Assembly: GCA_946902875.1 (NCBI GenBank)
Contig: OX336343.1
Span: 22,119,596-22,183,595, forward strand
Reading direction: 5' to 3'
DNA: 64,000 bases
DNA from: Nematopogon swammerdamellus
Lineage: Eukaryota; Arthropoda; Insecta; Lepidoptera; Adelidae
A model generated the notes under the pieces. It was not told the origin of the DNA and ran no database searches. It saw nothing but the letters and a program-made list of their open reading frames with translations. Below, piece by piece: positions 22,369 through 33,330 of the stretch (within the stretch, counting starts at the first letter, position 1; each line of letters opens with the position of its first letter). A program made the position numbers and the translations under genes.

Positions 22369-22375
22369 AAGAACA

Positions 22376-23210
22376 TCTGATTTTCAAACAGATTGGTGAG
22401 TAGATCTCTCATGAATTGTCACATCTAGAACAACGAAGACCTTGCAAACTTTAGTTCCTTTACTTGCCCATCATAAAACTTCAAAGTATGAAGATTTAAT
22501 GAAACCCGACTACGAAAAACGAGTGGATGGATAAGAAGAGCGGACCGTGTACGGTGGCGTGTCTTGGGACATGCCTATGTTCAGCAGTGACCGATATGGG
22601 CTGATGATGATGATGATGTCGAAAAACGAAGGAAATAACATGGAAATTTGATCGAAAATGCTGAAGTTCAGGTCTAGAGCTCCCGTAAATTCGAATCCAG
22701 CCCACAGTCGACTACAGCATTTTTATCTATGCAGTGGACTCCTCGAGACCGCAGCATTAAGGCATAGCCAATTTCACCCCCAAATTAGGTACTAATCCGG
22801 CGATACAATAACAATACAGAGATTCGTTCCTTTATAAAACTCGTCGGTAGAAGAGTTTTTCGAACGCAAAGTGGTGTTCAGCTAGCAGCAAATTCATAAA
22901 CCAAAAAAATTAAGTCTCAAACGCTCCACACACTACCAGCACGCTCGTCTCCTCGCCACTAATCTCGCGTTTAATCCGTTCATCACGTACGTACACGTTT
23001 TTTGCTCCGGTAGGAATGCGGGCCGCGGTCGCCGCCGTGACGTCATCGCGCAGACTTTCAACCGGTGAGGTGAGGCCTGTCGCACCCGCGGACCCGCCAC
23101 ACAACCTTGCCACGCAACCACTGAGCCAACTATAAGCCACTTTGTCACAGCGTCCAGTTCGAAAAACGAAGAGGTACTTAACCTTGTAACGTTAGTCTGC
23201 AAAATATTTT
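22376..23210. other. Intron sequence, no gene
   Basis: It contains a (GAT)n run near 22600-22620 and a GC-rich patch at 23010-23110. No coding feature is supported. Confidence 0.45.
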
Positions 23211-23537
23211 GTACCGTGTGGGGCCGGTACTTTAAAAGAATAGCCCCACTGCATCTCCCCCCGTGTATGTCGTAAAAGGCGACTAAGGGATATGACTCCC
23301 TTCTTATATTACTAGGTGGTAGGGTTTGACCCGCCCGGGTTGATACCACCGCACTGAATGAAAGGTCGGCCGAAACGACTATGTAAATAGTTTGTGTTTT
23401 CCGTACAGTTCACTGTAGCCAGCACGACCGAAGGGAAGCACTGACGTGGCACCAAGTTCACCCGGTGTTATGGGCTGACATCACGGATGTTGTAAGTAGG
23501 TGACGTAGCCAACCGTGTCAGTTTCCATAAAAAAAAA
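23211..23537 (+). mobile_element. SINE-B with C-head, full length
   Basis: GTACCGTGTGGGGCCGGTAC start, GGCGACTAAGGGATATGACT, ACTAGGTGGTAGGGTTTGAC, and GTGTCAGTTTCCATAAAAAA end. TTGTAAGTAGGTGACG shows a 4-bp insertion. Confidence 0.93.
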
Positions 23538-23550
23538 TTTAAAAAAAATT

Positions 23551-23690
23551 GGGCACCTGTCAGGCCGGCATGGCATTCGCAACCCCCGCGTGCGACCGAA
23601 TGTCCATGGGCGCCGTTTGACGCCGCTCATGGATGCATCGGCGGCATATGTCGAGCTTACAATAAAAATAAGGACAAAGTCAGCTCGGAC
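23551..23690 (+). mobile_element. LINE-F 3' UTR
   Basis: GTCAGGCCGGCATGGCATTC, GCAACCCCCGCGTGCGACCG and GGCATATGTCGAGCTTACA. It matches the post-ORF region of LINE-F at 38951-39130 (minus) and 55952-56070. Confidence 0.6.
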
Positions 23691-24276
23691 TCCGAAAAGC
23701 GTCCGTGGGTTGTGACTTGGCTCTTTCCAAATTCCTAAGCCCCGCGCGCACCCCCGCAACAACCCCCGCTGGCTGTGATTAGGTTTACTGCGCCTCCGCA
23801 TTCCTATACACCCCACCCGCTGTTCACGCTGCCCTCACCTCAGCCAGCCTACCCGCTTCTGTTTTATTTTTGCGATACCCCACATGGTTTACTCAATATT
23901 GGCCGCAGTGTTGGCTTGACTTTATCGATTATTGGTCTGACTCTCAGATCAGGACAGAGGTCTGACTTCATTGGCATATTACCTTCAGAACATTTTGACT
24001 GTACCAACTGGTACCAACCTTTCTACTTCCCCCCCACTTTCGCTTGAACCCCACTTGAAGCCATTTAAAGGACAGCTGTAAATCAATCCAAGCGCCTGCA
24101 TTGCTTCGGGGTCGTAAGCAAGGGGCAACATTGTATGTATGTAATATTACACTATACTCAGACTAACTGAGCCCCGCTTTGAAGTTAGCTACGTACGGTA
24201 CGGGGCCACCTAGCAAGCCGAGACGCAACTGTGCCGCGACGTTTCATACTTATAGATAAATTAGTCCTACCTACTG

Positions 24277-24312
24277 CATCTCTCCCCCAATCAAGGCGAT
24301 TAAGGAATAAGA
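24277..24312 (+). mobile_element. LINE-D copy, left half
   Basis: CTGCATCTCTCCCCCAATCA, AGGCGATTAAGGAATAAGAA belongs to the LINE-D C-head. It resumes at 24721 after a SINE-A insertion. Confidence 0.7.
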
Positions 24313-24315
24313 ACA

Positions 24316-24719
24316 GCGCGGGGGTTGGCCCAGTGGTTTGGGCATCGGCTTCTCATGCGAGAGTTTCGAGGTTCGAATTCGGTCGGCGTGTACCAATGAG
24401 TTTTTTCTGACGAAAAAAATTACGTGCATGCCTACCTACACCTGTTGCTTCACCATTCAGAAACCGGTGTAAAACTGTAGGTCCCCTTACTAGGTGGTAG
24501 GATCAAATTGTAGCCGACTGGGTTGGTACCACCGTACTGGATGTAAGATGGCCGCATAGCAGCCTCGGTTGTGTTCTCCTCTAGTCCAGTATAGCCAGCA
24601 ATCCAGGGAAAGCTCCGGTATTGCACCTACCTTCTCGGAGGTGATATTGGGTGGTCGGAGCATGTGCTGTGGCCACTCCGACTCAGTCACCCATACCGAA
24701 TTATATATTTAAAAAAAAA
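24316..24719 (+). mobile_element. SINE-A inserted in LINE-D
   Basis: GGGTTGGCCCAGTGGTTTGG head, GAGGTTCGAATTCGGTCGGC B box, GATGGCCGCATAGCAGCC, TCTCGGAGGTGATATTGGGT and an A-rich tail. It is nearly full length and sits between the two halves of one LINE-D 3' UTR. Confidence 0.92.
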
Positions 24720-24925
24720 CAAGATGCCATGCTAAAGGTCGACCGGATAGCCAACTCTTATCTTGGCGTGGTCTTACCACCAAGTCGTGCGGTAGGTAGG
24801 TCCTCGTGTCTTATATGCCGCTTGATATGATTGATATTGTCCTAATATTTTGCTAAACGCGTTGGTCGGTGCCAGCACAACACTGATTATTCTGTTTGCC
24901 CCAACTTTCGGTATGCAGCGTGATG
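24720..24925 (+). mobile_element. LINE-D copy, right half
   Basis: AAGATGCCATGCTAAAGGTC, TATCTTGGCGTGGTC, TTGCTAAACGCGTTGGTCGG, TGCCAGCACAACACTGATTA and CTGTTTGCCCCAAC follow the LINE-D consensus. Confidence 0.75.
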
Positions 24926-24954
24926 GTATGATCAGAAAACTCGCTGATATTACC

Positions 24955-25045
24955 ATCTCTCAATATGGAATCTCGCTGGGCGTGGGATAGTGAGGATTTG
25001 GCTGTTTCGTGTACCTCGGCTCAGCCACCCATACTGGTCTCTTCA
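24955..25045 (+). mobile_element. Possible LINE-E 3'-end fragment
   Basis: GTGTACCTCGGCTCAGCCAC, CCATACTGGT resembles the LINE-E terminus CTCGATACAGCCACCCATGT, TGGT. Short and diverged. Confidence 0.4.
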
Positions 25046-26081
25046 GCAATCCGGATTCCTACAAGCGAACAAGAAGCGAAAAAGTTCAGATCCTTGCGCA
25101 ATTCGTCACCCGGTACATCGCAACAGCTGGGACGACAAAAAAATTCATTCGCGAGCCAGCGGCACAGTTTCCACGGCAGCGACTCGCACCATATCTGGAC
25201 GCTATTGATTCGTAATTGCCGGGGCCCAACTCCATTGCAGATGGCGAGTTTTCACGGCGGCGCGATACACGCCCCACAGAAAGCTCTCAGGGGAAAATGC
25301 GCTCAACGCCTCGGAATATAGAGGTGGAAGTCGCGACAGGAGTATAGGAGTGAAGGTTCGAATGCGCTCGCGCATGCCTCGTCCATATAGGCCGAGTAGG
25401 TCACCGTTTGATATGTATTAGCTTATTGGCTTCGTCGTCGTCGTGACGGCATGTGGCGCGCTCTCAACATGGTCTCCGAGACGCAGACGGCTGAAGAATG
25501 AACCGCGTCAAACCGTGTCGGCGGTCCATTGTCTGGCAGATGTTCAAAGCGCATTGATTGCCCGCTAAGGACTTATCGCTAGTGCGACGGCCAGAGCCGC
25601 GGCGGCCGTCAACAACGTGATCAGGTCACATGTGGTTGGATAATGCAAAAAAACTCTTTCTAAATCGTCCGATCTAGCCACTTCACAGTGCGCGTGGTGG
25701 GTGTTCCTTAAATAGCTTAAATTGTACCTTTCCACCCTTTAATTCCTTCCCCTCTCCTCTCGCGTCCTTCCTCTTCGCTCACGTGGCGACAATGTCCTAG
25801 GGATTCTTAACAATTTTTCTGGTTTCTCTACAGAATCTTTAACTGTCCACTCTGCAGTGCAGATGCAATGACCAATGAGTTCCATATACGTACAGAGTCT
25901 TCACGTCTATGGACTCATTACCGTGCCGCATTCTACACTGTCAGACTCTTGGCACGTTTAAAATATTGTTGAAGAAATAATATTATCTTAGCAGTTGCTC
26001 TGTTGTGGAATAAGGTATTATGTACCTATGTATTTATTTATGTTATATTTGTTTTTGTATTTCTCGTATTTATGTATAGCA
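25046..26081. other. Intron sequence, partly GC-rich
   Basis: GC-rich between about 25330 and 25660. A 118-codon ORF at 24965-25321 has no recognisable domain and starts in the LINE-E-like fragment. No gene is called. Confidence 0.45.
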
Positions 26082-26404
26082 CGTGATATGGTGCGTAACG
26101 AGGCAATCCGCCGACGCACCAAAGTAGTCGATATTGGACACCGGGTGGCTAAGCTCAAGTGGCAGTGGGCTGGGCACGTTAGCCGAAGAGACGATGACCG
26201 TTGGAGTAACCGTGTCCTACACTGGCGGCCGTGGACAGGAAAACGGAGTGTGGGAAGACCACCCGCCAGGTGGGACGAAGACATCAAGTACGCCGGCGGA
26301 AATCAGTGGTTCCGTATCGCTGAAGGCCGGGAGGACTGGAGCAAAATTGGAGAGGCGTATGGCCAGCAGTGGACGCTTACACGCTGACTGACTGACTGAC
26401 TGAC
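26082..26404 (+). pseudogene. RTE ORF C-terminus, best-preserved copy
   Basis: Reads RDMVRNEAIRRRTKVVDI, then VAKLKWQWAGHVSRRDDDRW, RPWTGKRSVGRPPARWDEDI and WSKIGEAYGQQWTLTR*, the C-terminal region of RTE-clade reverse transcriptase ORFs. The end is followed by a (CTGA)n microsatellite, normal for RTE 3' ends. The open frame continues upstream into unrelated sequence, so it is a 5'-truncated insertion. The RT catalytic core is absent. Confidence 0.85.
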
Positions 26405-27024
26405 ATGTATAGCATACATATCCCAAATTTATTATTATATAGTGTCTTATAAATTTCCTTTCTTAATGTCTGCACTACTCCTGGCCTGCTTTATTTTCGT
26501 TTATTCTTCTTACTCACATCACCCAAAAGTTGACTAAAAGAAAACACTCCTAGTTCGCCTTTGAGCGTTGTTGTGGTGCTGTTGTTGAATTGTTTCTATG
26601 CGTTTGTATATTTCGATTGTTCTTCAATATTCAGATATTGACGTACGTTACACGATCGCCCGTAGAAACTTCGCTTTTTTTATTAGCATTCGCTGTCACA
26701 GAGCACGGAATACCCCCCCCGCGCGCCCCCTCCTTGAGACGCCCTAAGCGATAATATTTGAAACCCAATAACTGGACGCAGTGCTACTAGCGCTTCGTAT
26801 GTGTGTGTGTGTGTGTGTGTTAGTATCGACACTACACACAAAGAGGAGCAAGTTAGGCACACGCACAAAACAAATGCACACGCACAACACACATATGTAA
26901 GTCATAGGCCACACCAACAGGCTTCAACGCCGTTGTAGGGAAATCGCGCTCAGTGCGTCTCTAGGAGGTGCGGCGCGCGGTATTTCGTGCTCTGTGATTC
27001 GGTGCACTTTCAACCTGGGAAGCT
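26405..27024. repeat. Intron sequence with (GT)10
   Basis: A (GT)n microsatellite lies at 26801-26820. The rest shows no supported feature. Confidence 0.6.
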
Positions 27025-27164
27025 GGATAGTGCTTCTATAGTCCGCAAATCTGCTGGTACGGTGTCTCGCCGAGCGTGGTTTCGCGAGTTAAGGTGGATT
27101 TGGTTGTCTCAGGTCCCTCTGGTGCCTCGGCAGAGCCACCCGTACTGGTTTTCATTAAAAAAAA
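27025..27164 (+). mobile_element. LINE-E 3' UTR
   Basis: GTCCGCAAATCTGCTGGTAC, CGAGCGTGGTTTCGCGAG, then CTCGGCAGAGCCACCCGTAC, TGGTTTTCATTAAAAAAAA. It is the 3' end of the same family as 36950-37400. Confidence 0.7.
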
Positions 27165-27405
27165 CCACAATATTTCTTCACTTCCCGTCATATCCTCGGC
27201 CATAACTGGATTATTCCGCACGAATCACCATGCAAACATCCTTCGTATTTCACAATTTCGGTACCCATAGATACTTAGATAAACCTACACATACGCGTCT
27301 GCGCAGTGCACAGATCAGATACATAGCGTCTAGATGCGCAATCAGCCAGGTGGCATTGTGCGGAGATTTGCCGCTTATGGCAGAGGACGACGACGCTTCT
27401 GCGCA

Positions 27406-27777
27406 TTTTTTTTTTTTGTGGAAACTGACACGGTTTGCTACATCACCTACAACATTCGTGATGTCAGCCCATAACACCGGTTCACCCGGTGCCATGTCAG
27501 TGCTTCCCTTCATTTCATGTCGGCTACACTGAACTAGACGGAAAACACGAACTATTTACATAGCCGTTTCGACCGACGTTTCATTCAGTGCGGTTGTACC
27601 AACCCGGGCGGGATAAACCCTACCGCCGTAAGAAGGGAAGGGACCTACACTTTTACGCGGAATCCGAACCACGGTCAGCCTTAAACGGTCGAGCGGTCAC
27701 CCATTCAAGTACAGACCGCCCTCAGGGTTGCTTAACAACAGTCGACCGACCGCACCACCTGAGCTACCGAGGCTGAC
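27406..27777 (-). mobile_element. SINE-B with tRNA/5S head, full length
   Basis: Minus strand: GTCAGCCTCGGTAGCTCAGG with an A-box-like start, TTAAGCAACCCTGAGGGCGG and a degenerate 5S box C region (ACTTGAATGGGTGACCG). Then TGACCGTGGTTCGGATTCCG, the core and the GTGTCAGTTTCCAC poly-A end. Confidence 0.9.
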
Positions 27778-28094
27778 AAGATCTAATTGGTAGCAATTTT
27801 AGCGTCAACAACGTGCTCCCCATACAAAGAGCGCCGTGGCCCATCCGGCCATTATATCTCTGGTCTGAGGCGCAGTGTAAACACGACAAGCCACACATAC
27901 ATGACTACATGACTACATGAGACATGAGCTCATTACATTAGATAAACATCACCGGGACCGATGCGGAGGTAACTCAACTTGTCACAATGATGTCACTCGA
28001 CTTTTCGTGAGTTTTAAACAACCGCACACGCGAAGGTTTCTCGCTTAATATAGCCGCGTCAATGCCTCTCGGATTGTAATCGCTGAGGATTGAT

Positions 28095-28330
28095 GATGAA
28101 GTTGTCAAACGGCAGTGGGCTGGACACGCCAGCCGAAGAGACGACGACGACAGTTGAAGTAATCGTGTCCTACACTGGCGGCCGTGGATGGAGTGTGGGA
28201 AGAACGCCAGCCAGGTGAAGAAGTCAAGTACGTCGGTGGAAAGCAGTGGTCCGCACCGCTGAAGGCCGGGAGGGCTGGAGGAAAATTGGAGAGGCGTATG
28301 TCCAGCAGAGGACGCTTACACGCTGACTGA
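28095..28330 (+). pseudogene. RTE ORF C-terminal relic
   Basis: CAGTGGGCTGGACACGCCAG, CCTACACTGGCGGCCGTGGA, and GCGTATGTCCAGCAGAGGAC, GCTTACACGCTGACTGA follow the tail at 26082-26404 with deletions. Its CTGACTGA end runs straight into a 54-bp tandem array. Confidence 0.8.
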
Positions 28331-28496
28331 ATGTCTTGAGATCGTACCACCAGGCGTGATCATTTCATAGTTCTGATCTATGAATGTCTTGTGATCGTAC
28401 CACCAGGCGTGATCATTTCATAAGTTCTGATCTATGAATATCTTGAGATTGTACCACGAGGCGTGATCATTTCATAAGTTGATGATCTATGAAGGT
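28331..28496 (+). repeat. 54-bp minisatellite, left block (3 units)
   Basis: Units of ATGTCTTGAGATCGTACCAC, CAGGCGTGATCATTTCATAA, GTTCTGATCTATGA. The block is split from the right block by a SINE insertion. Confidence 0.92.
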
Positions 28497-28497
28497 A

Positions 28498-28815
28498 TTT
28501 TTTTTTTTATGGAAACTGACACGGTTGGCTACATCACCTACAACATCCGTGATGTCAGCCCATAACACCGGGTGAACTTGGTGCCACGTCAGTACTTCCC
28601 TTCGGTCGGCTACACTGAACTGGACGGAAAACACAAACTATTTACATAGCCGTTTCGACCGACCTTTCATTCAGTGCGGTGGTACCAACCCGGGCGGGTT
28701 AAACCCTACCACCTAGTGATATAAGAAGGGAGATATCCCATAGTCGCCTTTTACGACATACACGGGGAGAGATGCAGTGGGGCTATTCTTTTAAAGTACC
28801 GGCCCCACACGGTAC
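28498..28815 (-). mobile_element. SINE-B with C-head inside the minisatellite
   Basis: It starts with poly-T and ATGGAAACTGACACGG on plus and ends GGCCCCACACGGTAC. It is complete but has lost GTGC around the GGTCGGCTACACTG site. It splits the 54-bp array. Confidence 0.92.
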
Positions 28816-28850
28816 AGTGTAGGTATATGATGGTTCATTCAGGTATATGG

Positions 28851-29121
28851 ATGTCTTGAGATCGTACCACCAGGAGTGATCATTTCATAAGTTCTGATCT
28901 ATGAATGTCTTGAGATCGTACCACCAGGCGTGATAATTTCATAAGTTCTGATGTATGAATTTCTTGAGATCGTACCACCAGGCGTGATCATTTCATAAGT
29001 TCTGATCTATGAATGTCTTGAGATCGTACCACCAGGCGTGATCATTTCATAAGTTCTGATCTATGAATGTCTTGAGATCGTACCACCAGGCGTGATCATT
29101 TCATAAGTTCTGATCTATGAA
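28851..29121 (+). repeat. 54-bp minisatellite, right block (5 units)
   Basis: Five units start at 28851, 28905, 28959, 29013 and 29067, nearly identical. Both blocks end CTATGAAGGTA. Confidence 0.93.
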
Positions 29122-29194
29122 GGTACGCGGTAAATTTCTATTGTTTACTTTAGTTATTCGCGGTTTATCTTGTAAGTATAACTTAGTATTATTG

Positions 29195-29370
29195 AGTGGG
29201 TCTTCGGTTCTTACTTGCTGCCTGACAGTTATCTTGCCTGAATACTTTGCGAAACGTGGTGGACGGTGTTGTGCTGTAACTCGCCGAGTCCTTGCAGAAC
29301 AACGATTACTCTGACTACCCCGATTGTCGGCAATAGTCGGCATACATCGTGCGGTATGTATGTATTGTAC
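29195..29370 (+). mobile_element. LINE-D 3' end
   Basis: TTACTTGCTGCCTGACAGTT, ACGTGGTGGACGGTGTTGTG, ACAACGATTACTCTGACTAC and the GCGGTATGTATGTATTG end. Confidence 0.7.
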
Positions 29371-29689
29371 ATAATCATCCAGTCTCTGAAAACGCAATGG
29401 TACCTATATATTCTGAAAAGGTATTCGATGGATTTACTCGTCTGATTCATCCGCGTGCGTGCGTACGCGAAACGGAATCGGCCGCTTTCTCCCACCAACA
29501 GCAGCGTCGCCAGCTATCATGATGATGAGTCAGCCCGGCAACTGGGCAAACACAGAATGTCTGCAAGGCCGTACGAGGCCGTCGTCGTCGTCACCGCGAC
29601 TCCCGCGTACCTCCCGCCCCGCCGCAGAAGCGCTGGTTATCAATTGCTCAATTACATACCCATGGAATTAATTAGTCGGAAACGTGACT

Positions 29690-30156
29690 GCGATAAATTG
29701 CATAAATCATTGGGCCACAGGCGAACAATCGGTTCTCTTAGCCTGTTCTATAGGTACTACCATGGACGTTGCTCTGATGAATTGGCTTCTCTCATCCCTC
29801 CAGCCCCCATCCGTCTCCGCCACACCCGCCGGACTCGCTCGGAACATCCATATGTTGTTGACACCCAACTACTAAGAACACATCGTTTTTCGAAATCTTT
29901 CCTGTGTCGAACGGCGAAAATATGGAACGGTCTTCCGGTGAGTGTGTTCCCCACCACCTATAACCTGGGAATCTTCAAAAGGCGTGTCAATAAATTAGAC
30001 GACAACCTTTTTGTCCGCCTCATAGCCGGCATGGCGCCTCTCTGAGCGTGGTTTCGCGAGGAATGGTGTTATTGGCTGTGTCTGATCTTCCGTTGAAGTA
30101 TTGGGCACAGACACCCGCGCCGGCTGCCTATAAAAAAAAAATAATAAATAAAAAAA
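29690..30156 (+). pseudogene. LINE-E ORF C-terminus and 3' UTR
   Basis: The frame to the stop at 30045 reads SLSLFYRYYHGRCSDELASL, IPPAPIRLRHTRRTRSEHPY, LLRTHRFSKSFLCRTAKIWN and YNLGIFKRRVNKLDDNLFV. This is the C-terminal domain of a Jockey/CR1-like LINE reverse transcriptase. The 3' UTR is GAGCGTGGTTTCGCGAGGAA, TGTTATTGGCTGTGTCTGAT and a CTGCCTATAAAAAAAAA tail. The frame is open but the copy is 5'-truncated: the upstream ORF from 29455 is not LINE-like and the catalytic RT motifs are missing. Confidence 0.85.
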
Positions 30157-30329
30157 TACCTCATTGCCAACATTTCGTCGGCGCATGCATTTCATTTACA
30201 GCAAACGGAAATACTGTGGTTCGGTCATGTTGAAAGAATGCATGATAGGAAACAGGAGACTGTGAGTGAAAGAGTCGGGAAGGGTCGCCCTAGCTGGACG
30301 ACCCTTCCCGACTCTGTGACGCTATGTAT

Positions 30330-30520
30330 AGTATGTAGAAAAACTGTAGGTTCCTTCCCTTGCCGCTATATACCAGGTGGTAGGCTCAAATTGTAGCCGA
30401 CTGGCTTGGCAATCCACAGTGAGGCATCTGGTATGGCACCTACCTTCTCGGAGGTGATATTGGATGGTCGGAGCGTGTGCTTTGGACCCTCCTACTCTGC
30501 CAGACATACCGGATTAAAAC
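30330..30520 (+). mobile_element. SINE-A copy with internal deletion
   Basis: AAAACTGTAGGTTCCTTCCC, CAGGTGGTAGGCTCAAATTG, then directly GGCAATCCACAGTGAGGCAT and ATACCGGATTA. The GATGGCCGCATAGCAGCC section is deleted. Confidence 0.8.
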
Positions 30521-30532
30521 TACGGCGGCGTA

Positions 30533-30560
30533 GGCTTAGTAATAGGTCCCGTACGGATAA
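30533..30560 (+). repeat. GGGTTCC repeat 3' fragment
   Basis: CGGCGGCGTAGGCTTAGTAA, TAGGTCCCGTACGG. Confidence 0.6.
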
Positions 30561-30607
30561 TGAAAATAGAAATCGAAATAAAACACAATAATTCGCTATC
30601 TCTACAT

Positions 30608-30838
30608 TTTTTAGGGTTCCGTATCCGGTACGGGTAAAAATTCACGGGGGTTCCCATAGAAGAAACCAAAAAGTGTATGCGCGCGCGCCATCTACCGAAT
30701 AGAGTGTGAAGAATTTTAACTAATCATGACATTTAACTAATATGAAGCATTTCATAACATGCCATCTTAGATGGTGTGAGTGGCGCAAGCCATGACATGG
30801 CGACTCGGTGCGCGAGTTCGACTCGCACTTAGCCGGTT
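30608..30838 (-). repeat. GGGTTCC repeat, inverted copy
   Basis: Minus: ACCGGCTAAGTGCGAGTCGA, GCGCACCGAGTCGCCATGTC, CGCCATCTAAGATGGC, and the end CCGGATACGGAACCCTAAAA. It lacks the CAGACAGACGG part. Confidence 0.8.
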
Positions 30839-31094
30839 CGATATCTCTCTCTACATTTTTCTCAATAAGTATTTGCCTGATGCGATACAGAACAACTTTG
30901 TTTCGTGAATCGCAAGCTAGCAGCTGTCTCGCCCGTCCGCTTACTCGCACTAACCCCTCCCCTGTAGGCGGGGCCGACGACCCCCGAAGCCTCCGGCGAC
31001 CTCGCAGCAACCTCTCTGCGGAGGCTCGTCAACCCTCGAACGGAGGATATAAGCACGTGCAGCCAGCCGAAGCGAATTTAGATCGTATTGTATT

Positions 31095-31165
31095 GTAAAT
31101 ATTTATTGCACTCAAATAAATACAGGCAAAAGGTAAACTTAATGCCTATCTACACTATCAACTCC
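31095..31165 (-). mobile_element. LINE 3'-end fragment
   Basis: The minus strand ends TATTTGAGTGCAATAAATAT after GGCATTAAGTTTACC, similar to other AATAAA-bearing LINE ends in this window. Confidence 0.45.
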
Positions 31166-31171
31166 GTCCGG

Positions 31172-31230
31172 TCCGAGCTTCGAAGCCGGACGACATGAAC
31201 CAATGAGTGTTTTTTTTTTCTGACGGAAGA
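31172..31230 (+). mobile_element. SINE-A fragment
   Basis: CGAAGCCGGACGACATGAAC, CAATGAGTG, poly-T and CTGACGGA correspond to the B box through TTTTTTCTGACG of SINE-A. Confidence 0.5.
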
Positions 31231-31908
31231 AACGCTCAGGCGCCAGAGGTATACTTATCAAATAGCCCATTTCTCATTTTGACTACTTCGCTATCGGCCC
31301 ACTTAGCAAACAGCCTATTTCGCATTCTTATTCTCAAACTACCTACTTCGCAGGCCGCCGACTTGTCAATCAAACGACCAAAAGCACAATCAATCGAAAA
31401 CTGTTTATTCTCTCTCTCCCGGTACAGCAAGTATTTTAGGTAGGTAGGTACTGAACTCTAACGTGCATACGTTAAAATCTTAAAAAGACTTAAATCTAAA
31501 CATTAAATTTAAAAAAATATATAAAATAAAAATTCTAATGCCGGGGCGGCATAGCTAATAATAATTCTTGGCATTCTCTATGACTCACAATAAAGGCGGC
31601 TCACGTTTTAATCTCGCAGATAAGATTACAATATTGATGTAACCGGCCAAGGGCAACGTACATGTTGAGATAACATCGTGAATCCTTACACCCGCCTCTT
31701 TGTGATTCTTTCTCTTACTCTCCACGATCTCCGTCCCATTACTCCGGAACATAGATACCCTACATTCCAAACAGTACCTACACGAAAAGAAAGAAGAAAA
31801 TCGATTAGTACACAAAGGCAGACTTATTAAGGTAGGTGATTTCTTCCGGTAAACCTTTGGGTGATGATGATGATGATGATAATGATGGAAAATATTATCA
31901 TCAATCAA
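31231..31908. other. Intron sequence with (GAT)n
   Basis: GATGATGATGATGATGAT near 31862-31880. No gene or transposon is recognised. Confidence 0.5.
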
Positions 31909-32284
31909 TCAATACTAATAATATATCTGTAAGTGATGGTCATGGAGTAAGTTACTTGGTTTTATGAGACACTGTTGTGGACTGTATGTATGACACTAAA
32001 ACTAAATTGACGATTTTTAGAAATATTTTCTGTGTGTATGTATGTTCCTCCATAACTCTTACACCGATCATCCGGATTCGATTAAACTTAGTACAAGCAC
32101 ATTTAGCTATACGTGACACAGGATAGGCTAAGTAAAATTCAGTTCCGGTTACGCTAAGATGTGCCTCTCACACAAACCGAATTGTTCCGCTCGCCGAAAT
32201 AAAGGTAGCTACGGTAGCGGGCTTACTTAATTTCTTCATTTTAAATACGAATTTCACGCGAGCGAAGCCGCGGGCAAAAGCTAG
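31909..32284 (+). mobile_element. Non-autonomous Helitron, longer copy
   Basis: A|TCAATACTAATAATATATCT start and ACGCGAGCGAAGCCGCGGGC, AAAAGCTAG|T end. The middle has TTGACGATTTTTAGAAATAT and CATAACTCTTACACCGATCA, typical of lepidopteran Helitrons. No Rep/helicase coding sequence. Confidence 0.88.
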
Positions 32285-33054
32285 TAATGTCATAGATTTA
32301 AAACAGCACGTCTTTCAAGCTCTACATGCGTGACATACGCCACCAGTCACCACCGGTCGAACTAAAGAACTGCCCAGTAAAAACCTGTCCATTACTGAGT
32401 ACATTTTCCTTTATTTTTAAACTGTTACGAAGGCTTAACAGTGGTCAATAAACTCTCTACAATGGCGTGTGGTATGTGTCCTGAGCTGACTCACGTGGAA
32501 TGCGTCGTCGGACTCAGGCTTTCACGCCAGAAATTATCGCTCGACGCAATTCCGAGTTGCAGCCTCCTAAAGCACTGAATCATCGTTGACTGACGATGGT
32601 TTTCTTCGCGGTTTGAATCTAATTTGAATGTCCGGTTTGGACGAGAGTTATTGACCGCTCTGCGTCGCTTTTAGGCAGGTGTGAAGTGGTAATTAGTAGG
32701 TAATGTCAATCCGAGATATCCGCTATATAGTAGTGCGGGGAAATGAGAACGCAGAAATTCTGAAAAACAACTAACGAGAATTCTCACCGTGAATAACGAT
32801 TTTGGTATTTATATTTTCCCGAAAGGAACAGAAAACTTAGAAGAAATGGGCAGCATAGAGGCAGAAACAATTTTGCCGGTTACCCATTAATTGTCTACCG
32901 TGAGACTATCAGGATTGTCACTTTCTTGTTCAACTCGAAGACTTCATACTCGTTTGAGGGAAAAAGCGCATTAACAATAAAAACACTATTCTTCAGTAGC
33001 CACTTAAAGGCTTATCATTTAATTTTCTTCTAGAAAGATAATCCACAACAGGCC
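32285..33054. other. Intron sequence, no gene
   Basis: Nothing beyond short low-complexity runs is supported. Confidence 0.45.
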
Positions 33055-33330
33055 CGAGCTCAACAACAGGCCGACTACTTGAAGATTACGCTTTATAATC
33101 ACTTACCACATGAACTGAGAACCTTACCGCTGCCACGATTTCGAAAATCTGTAAAATCTATTTTATTGGAAGACGTATTTTATAGTATTAATGAATTTTT
33201 AGTTCATGCATTTTAATCGACTTTATGTTTATTGTGACTATGTTTTAAATTATTATTTAAGAAATTTTATGACAACTGTAAAAGGCTTAATTAAATTTTA
33301 AAATTTTACAAAATCTCTCTCACACATAAT
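33055..33330 (+). pseudogene. LINE-G ORF end and 3' UTR
   Basis: 33064-33216 reads in frame QQADYLKITLYNHLPHELRT, LPLPRFRKSVKSILLEDVFY and SINEFLVHAF*, the C-terminus of a Jockey/CR1-like LINE. It has no internal stop, but only about 50 codons are left. An AT-rich 3' UTR matches the minus copy at 13495-13635. Confidence 0.75.

Larger units (their letters stand above)
21675..22375 (+). repeat. Tandem segmental duplication, about 353 bp x 2
   Basis: CGCGTTGAGTCTCCTCTCTG starts at 21675 and again at 22028. Both copies run through GGAGGGAGTTTTCAGATTGG, TTTTCTATAGAATCGG and a GGGTTCC repeat. Copy 2 has a small insertion (TAGGA) and its own deletion. Confidence 0.9.

Noticed and set aside
28331..29121. 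CRISPR-like spaced repeats
   Set aside because: The units are contiguous 54-bp tandem repeats with no unique spacers, in a eukaryotic intron.
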